A DNA stretch of 64,000 nucleotides from an uncultured Sphingomonadales bacterium (lineage in GTDB: Bacteria; Pseudomonadota; Alphaproteobacteria; Sphingomonadales; Sphingomonadaceae). Below are positions 62,561 to 64,000 of the stretch, piece by piece. Below the pieces are notes generated by a model that saw nothing but the letters and a program-made list of their open reading frames with translations, searched no databases and was not told the origin of the DNA. The stretch lies in the NCBI GenBank assembly GCA_903832325.1, contig CAILBC010000012.1, positions 1 through 64,000 on the forward strand. Reading direction: 5' to 3'. The position numbers and the translations under genes were made by a program. Each line of letters begins with the position of its first letter. Within the stretch, counting starts at the first letter, position 1.

Positions 62561-64000
62561 TCAGAACTTCAGGCGGACACCGGCTTCATAGGTGACGCCG
62601 TAATATTCGATCTGCTGCGGGCGCGAGGCATCGCCAAAGTTATAGCGCAGCGGGGTATTGAGCAGGTTCTTGGCCGAAAAATACAGCTCGTAACCCTTGC
62701 TGAACCGATAGCTGCCGGTCAGGTCCATCGTGGTGCGCGCCGCCTGGATATTGTCCGTGCTGCGATCCCCGCCATACGAGAACAGGCTGGAGCTGACATA
62801 TTGTGCCGCCAGACGCAGGCGGACGGGGCCGCGTTCATACGACCCGGCCAGGTTCCACGTCACGTTCGAAGTGCCCGGCAGGCTGCCATACTGGTCTGTG
62901 CCGTTGGTCGTCGCGCTGTATTCGAGGAAGTGCGATTTCACCAGCGTCAGGTTGCCTTCGACGCCCAGGCCGCCCAGCAGGCCGGGCAGGAACGTCAGCT
63001 TCTGCTGATAGGCCATTTCGATCCCGCGGGCATAAGCGCCTTCGTTCACATAAGTAACGTAATCGCCCTTGACCCCGTTAAAGATCGGATTGTCCTGATT
63101 GATCAGCACGTTGGCAAAGATGTAGTTCTTGAATTCCTTGTCGAACACGCCGATCTGGACGATCCCGCCGTGGGGCAGGTAATATTCCAGATCCAGATCA
63201 AAGTTGTTGCCCGTGGTCGGCTTCAGATTGGGGTTGCCGGCGGAGTAGACCGGGCGCGGCGAGGTCGTGAAATCCACGCCCGCGTTGCCGCCGGCCTGGT
63301 TGAACCCGGGGCGGGCGATGCCGGTCGAATAAGTCGCGCGCAGCAGCAGATCGTTGCTGAATTCATATTTCAGCTGCAGCGTCGGGAACACGTCGGTGTA
63401 TTTTTTGCCGTTGTTGACAAAAGCGGTCGTCGAATTGCCCGCCGCATCGGTCGTGGTCAGATAGTTCCCATACGTCGCGTCGGTGGCTTCGATGCGCACC
63501 CCGGTCAGCACGTTCAGCTTGCCGAATTCGCCGGTGTACATCAGGTAGCCGGCGGTCACGTTTTCCTTGTCACGGAAATCGCGGCTGAGTGTCGGGGTCA
63601 GCGTGGGGAGCGACTGGTTCACCAGATTCCGGATCGCGCCCAGATTGATCACCGGCGCGGTGGGATAGCGGCCGAAGTAGTAATTGTCCGGCTGCGGTGT
63701 GCTCGCGGCATAGTTGGAAAGGACGATGCTCGACCCCTTGGCAAACGTCGTGCCGGCGCCAAAATCATCAACGCTCTTGGTGCGGCGGCGGATGCTGACA
63801 CCGGCCTTGATCTGGCCTTCGCCGCCAAACAGCGCCACCGGATAGCGGGCGTTGAACACGCCGGCATATTCGTGGTCGTTGTCATGTTCGCCATACGATG
63901 CCAGCTTCACTTTGCCGTTGGCGCCGCCGTATTGCGTGGCGTCATACGATTGGAACGGCGTGGTCAGCGCCGCATCCTTGAACAAGTTGAAATAGTACCG
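62561..64000 (-). CDS. TonB-dependent outer-membrane receptor, C-terminal part
   Basis: The last 480 or so residues of a TonB-dependent receptor; the 5' end lies beyond 64000 and the frame remains open to the edge. The beta-barrel pattern is clear, with FPTLQLKYEFSNDLLLRATYSTGIARPGF and NPNLKPTTGNNFDLDLEYY, typical of sphingomonad receptors, and a final strand ending YEAGVRLKF with the terminal Phe. It would import a large substrate, such as a siderophore, peptide or glycan, powered by the TonB system. The plug domain is not in the window. Confidence 0.92.
   Translation of the reverse strand, partial: RYYFNLFKDAALTTPFQSYDATQYGGANGKVKLASYGEHDNDHEYAGVFNARYPVALFGGEGQIKAGVSIRRRTKSVDDFGAGTTFAKGSSIVLSNYAASTPQPDNYYFGRYPTAPVINLGAIRNLVNQSLPTLTPTLSRDFRDKENVTAGYLMYTGEFGKLNVLTGVRIEATDATYGNYLTTTDAAGNSTTAFVNNGKKYTDVFPTLQLKYEFSNDLLLRATYSTGIARPGFNQAGGNAGVDFTTSPRPVYSAGNPNLKPTTGNNFDLDLEYYLPHGGIVQIGVFDKEFKNYIFANVLINQDNPIFNGVKGDYVTYVNEGAYARGIEMAYQQKLTFLPGLLGGLGVEGNLTLVKSHFLEYSATTNGTDQYGSLPGTSNVTWNLAGSYERGPVRLRLAAQYVSSSLFSYGGDRSTDNIQAARTTMDLTGSYRFSKGYELYFSAKNLLNTPLRYNFGDASRPQQIEYYGVTYEAGVRLKF

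Overview
This 64 kb window looks like chromosome from an alphaproteobacterium of the order Sphingomonadales. The DNA is GC-rich and densely packed. It carries a MipZ division-site ATPase, a BamF-type DUF3035 lipoprotein, a TonB-ExbB-ExbD-ExbD energy operon, a TonB-dependent receptor, an S9 peptidase and several secreted proteins of a sphingomonad type. I see no phage, plasmid, insertion sequence or CRISPR array. Most of the content is housekeeping, so the less ordinary signals lie in short repeats, regulatory sites and one poorly understood gene cluster.

Layout. 0.1-7.9 kb is a leftward run of overlapping housekeeping genes: a small basic protein, gpmA, purE, purK, folA, ribF, ileS, lspA and a BamF-like lipoprotein, closed by a hairpin. 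A tRNA-Thr(GGT) at 8.0 kb separates it from a threonine aldolase and EamA permease pair. 10-17 kb holds a YeeZ-like dehydrogenase and an M48 protease, then pepN-pgeF, a cupin protein, a HAD hydrolase and rpmJ. 17-24 kb has galE, two paralogous secreted proteins, an M14 carboxypeptidase, an orphan [2Fe-2S] subunit, a class II aldolase and panC. 23.8-29.9 kb is a rightward run: mipZ, a membrane DnaJ protein, a phosphohexomutase, an unknown protein and an Lhr-type helicase. 30-32.7 kb is the TonB energy operon. 33-41 kb has homoserine dehydrogenase, glpX, and a class Ia ribonucleotide reductase operon with a small PepSY-type membrane gene between nrdA and nrdB. 41-49 kb has nadB, an orphan ABC ATPase, a zf-CHCC protein, tldD, a GNAT, a thioredoxin-like protein and a tandem-PilZ protein. 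49.5-53.2 kb is an FAD mutase-like enzyme plus a large membrane protein. 53.2-60.2 kb is a three-gene transglutaminase / circularly permuted ATP-grasp / alpha-E cluster. The window ends with an S9 peptidase and the 3' part of a TonB-dependent receptor.

How parts work together. PurE and PurK act consecutively in purine synthesis; FolA and RibF make cofactors. The TonB operon would energise receptors like the one at the right edge. The nrd operon has a tandem pair of NrdR-like boxes 32 bp apart and two DnaA-box-like sites far upstream, and its large subunit seems to lack the N-terminal ATP-cone. The transglutaminase/ATP-grasp/alpha-E cluster is a widespread predicted peptide-ligating system whose product is, to my knowledge, not established. 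It is the best candidate here for an undescribed biochemical system.

Two repeat phenomena stand out. First, a 105-bp palindromic element occurs twice in full (37009-37113, and 62423-62527 in inverse orientation) with paired changes in its stems, plus a partial copy at 49229-49271. In two of the three places the stop codon of the upstream gene is the first triplet of the element. Second, short tandem repeats sit at gene ends, most with a 15-bp period and three with a stop codon in every unit (panC, zf-CHCC gene, tldD; also the glsB-like gene). In-frame 15-bp and 24-bp repeats also expand two proteins.
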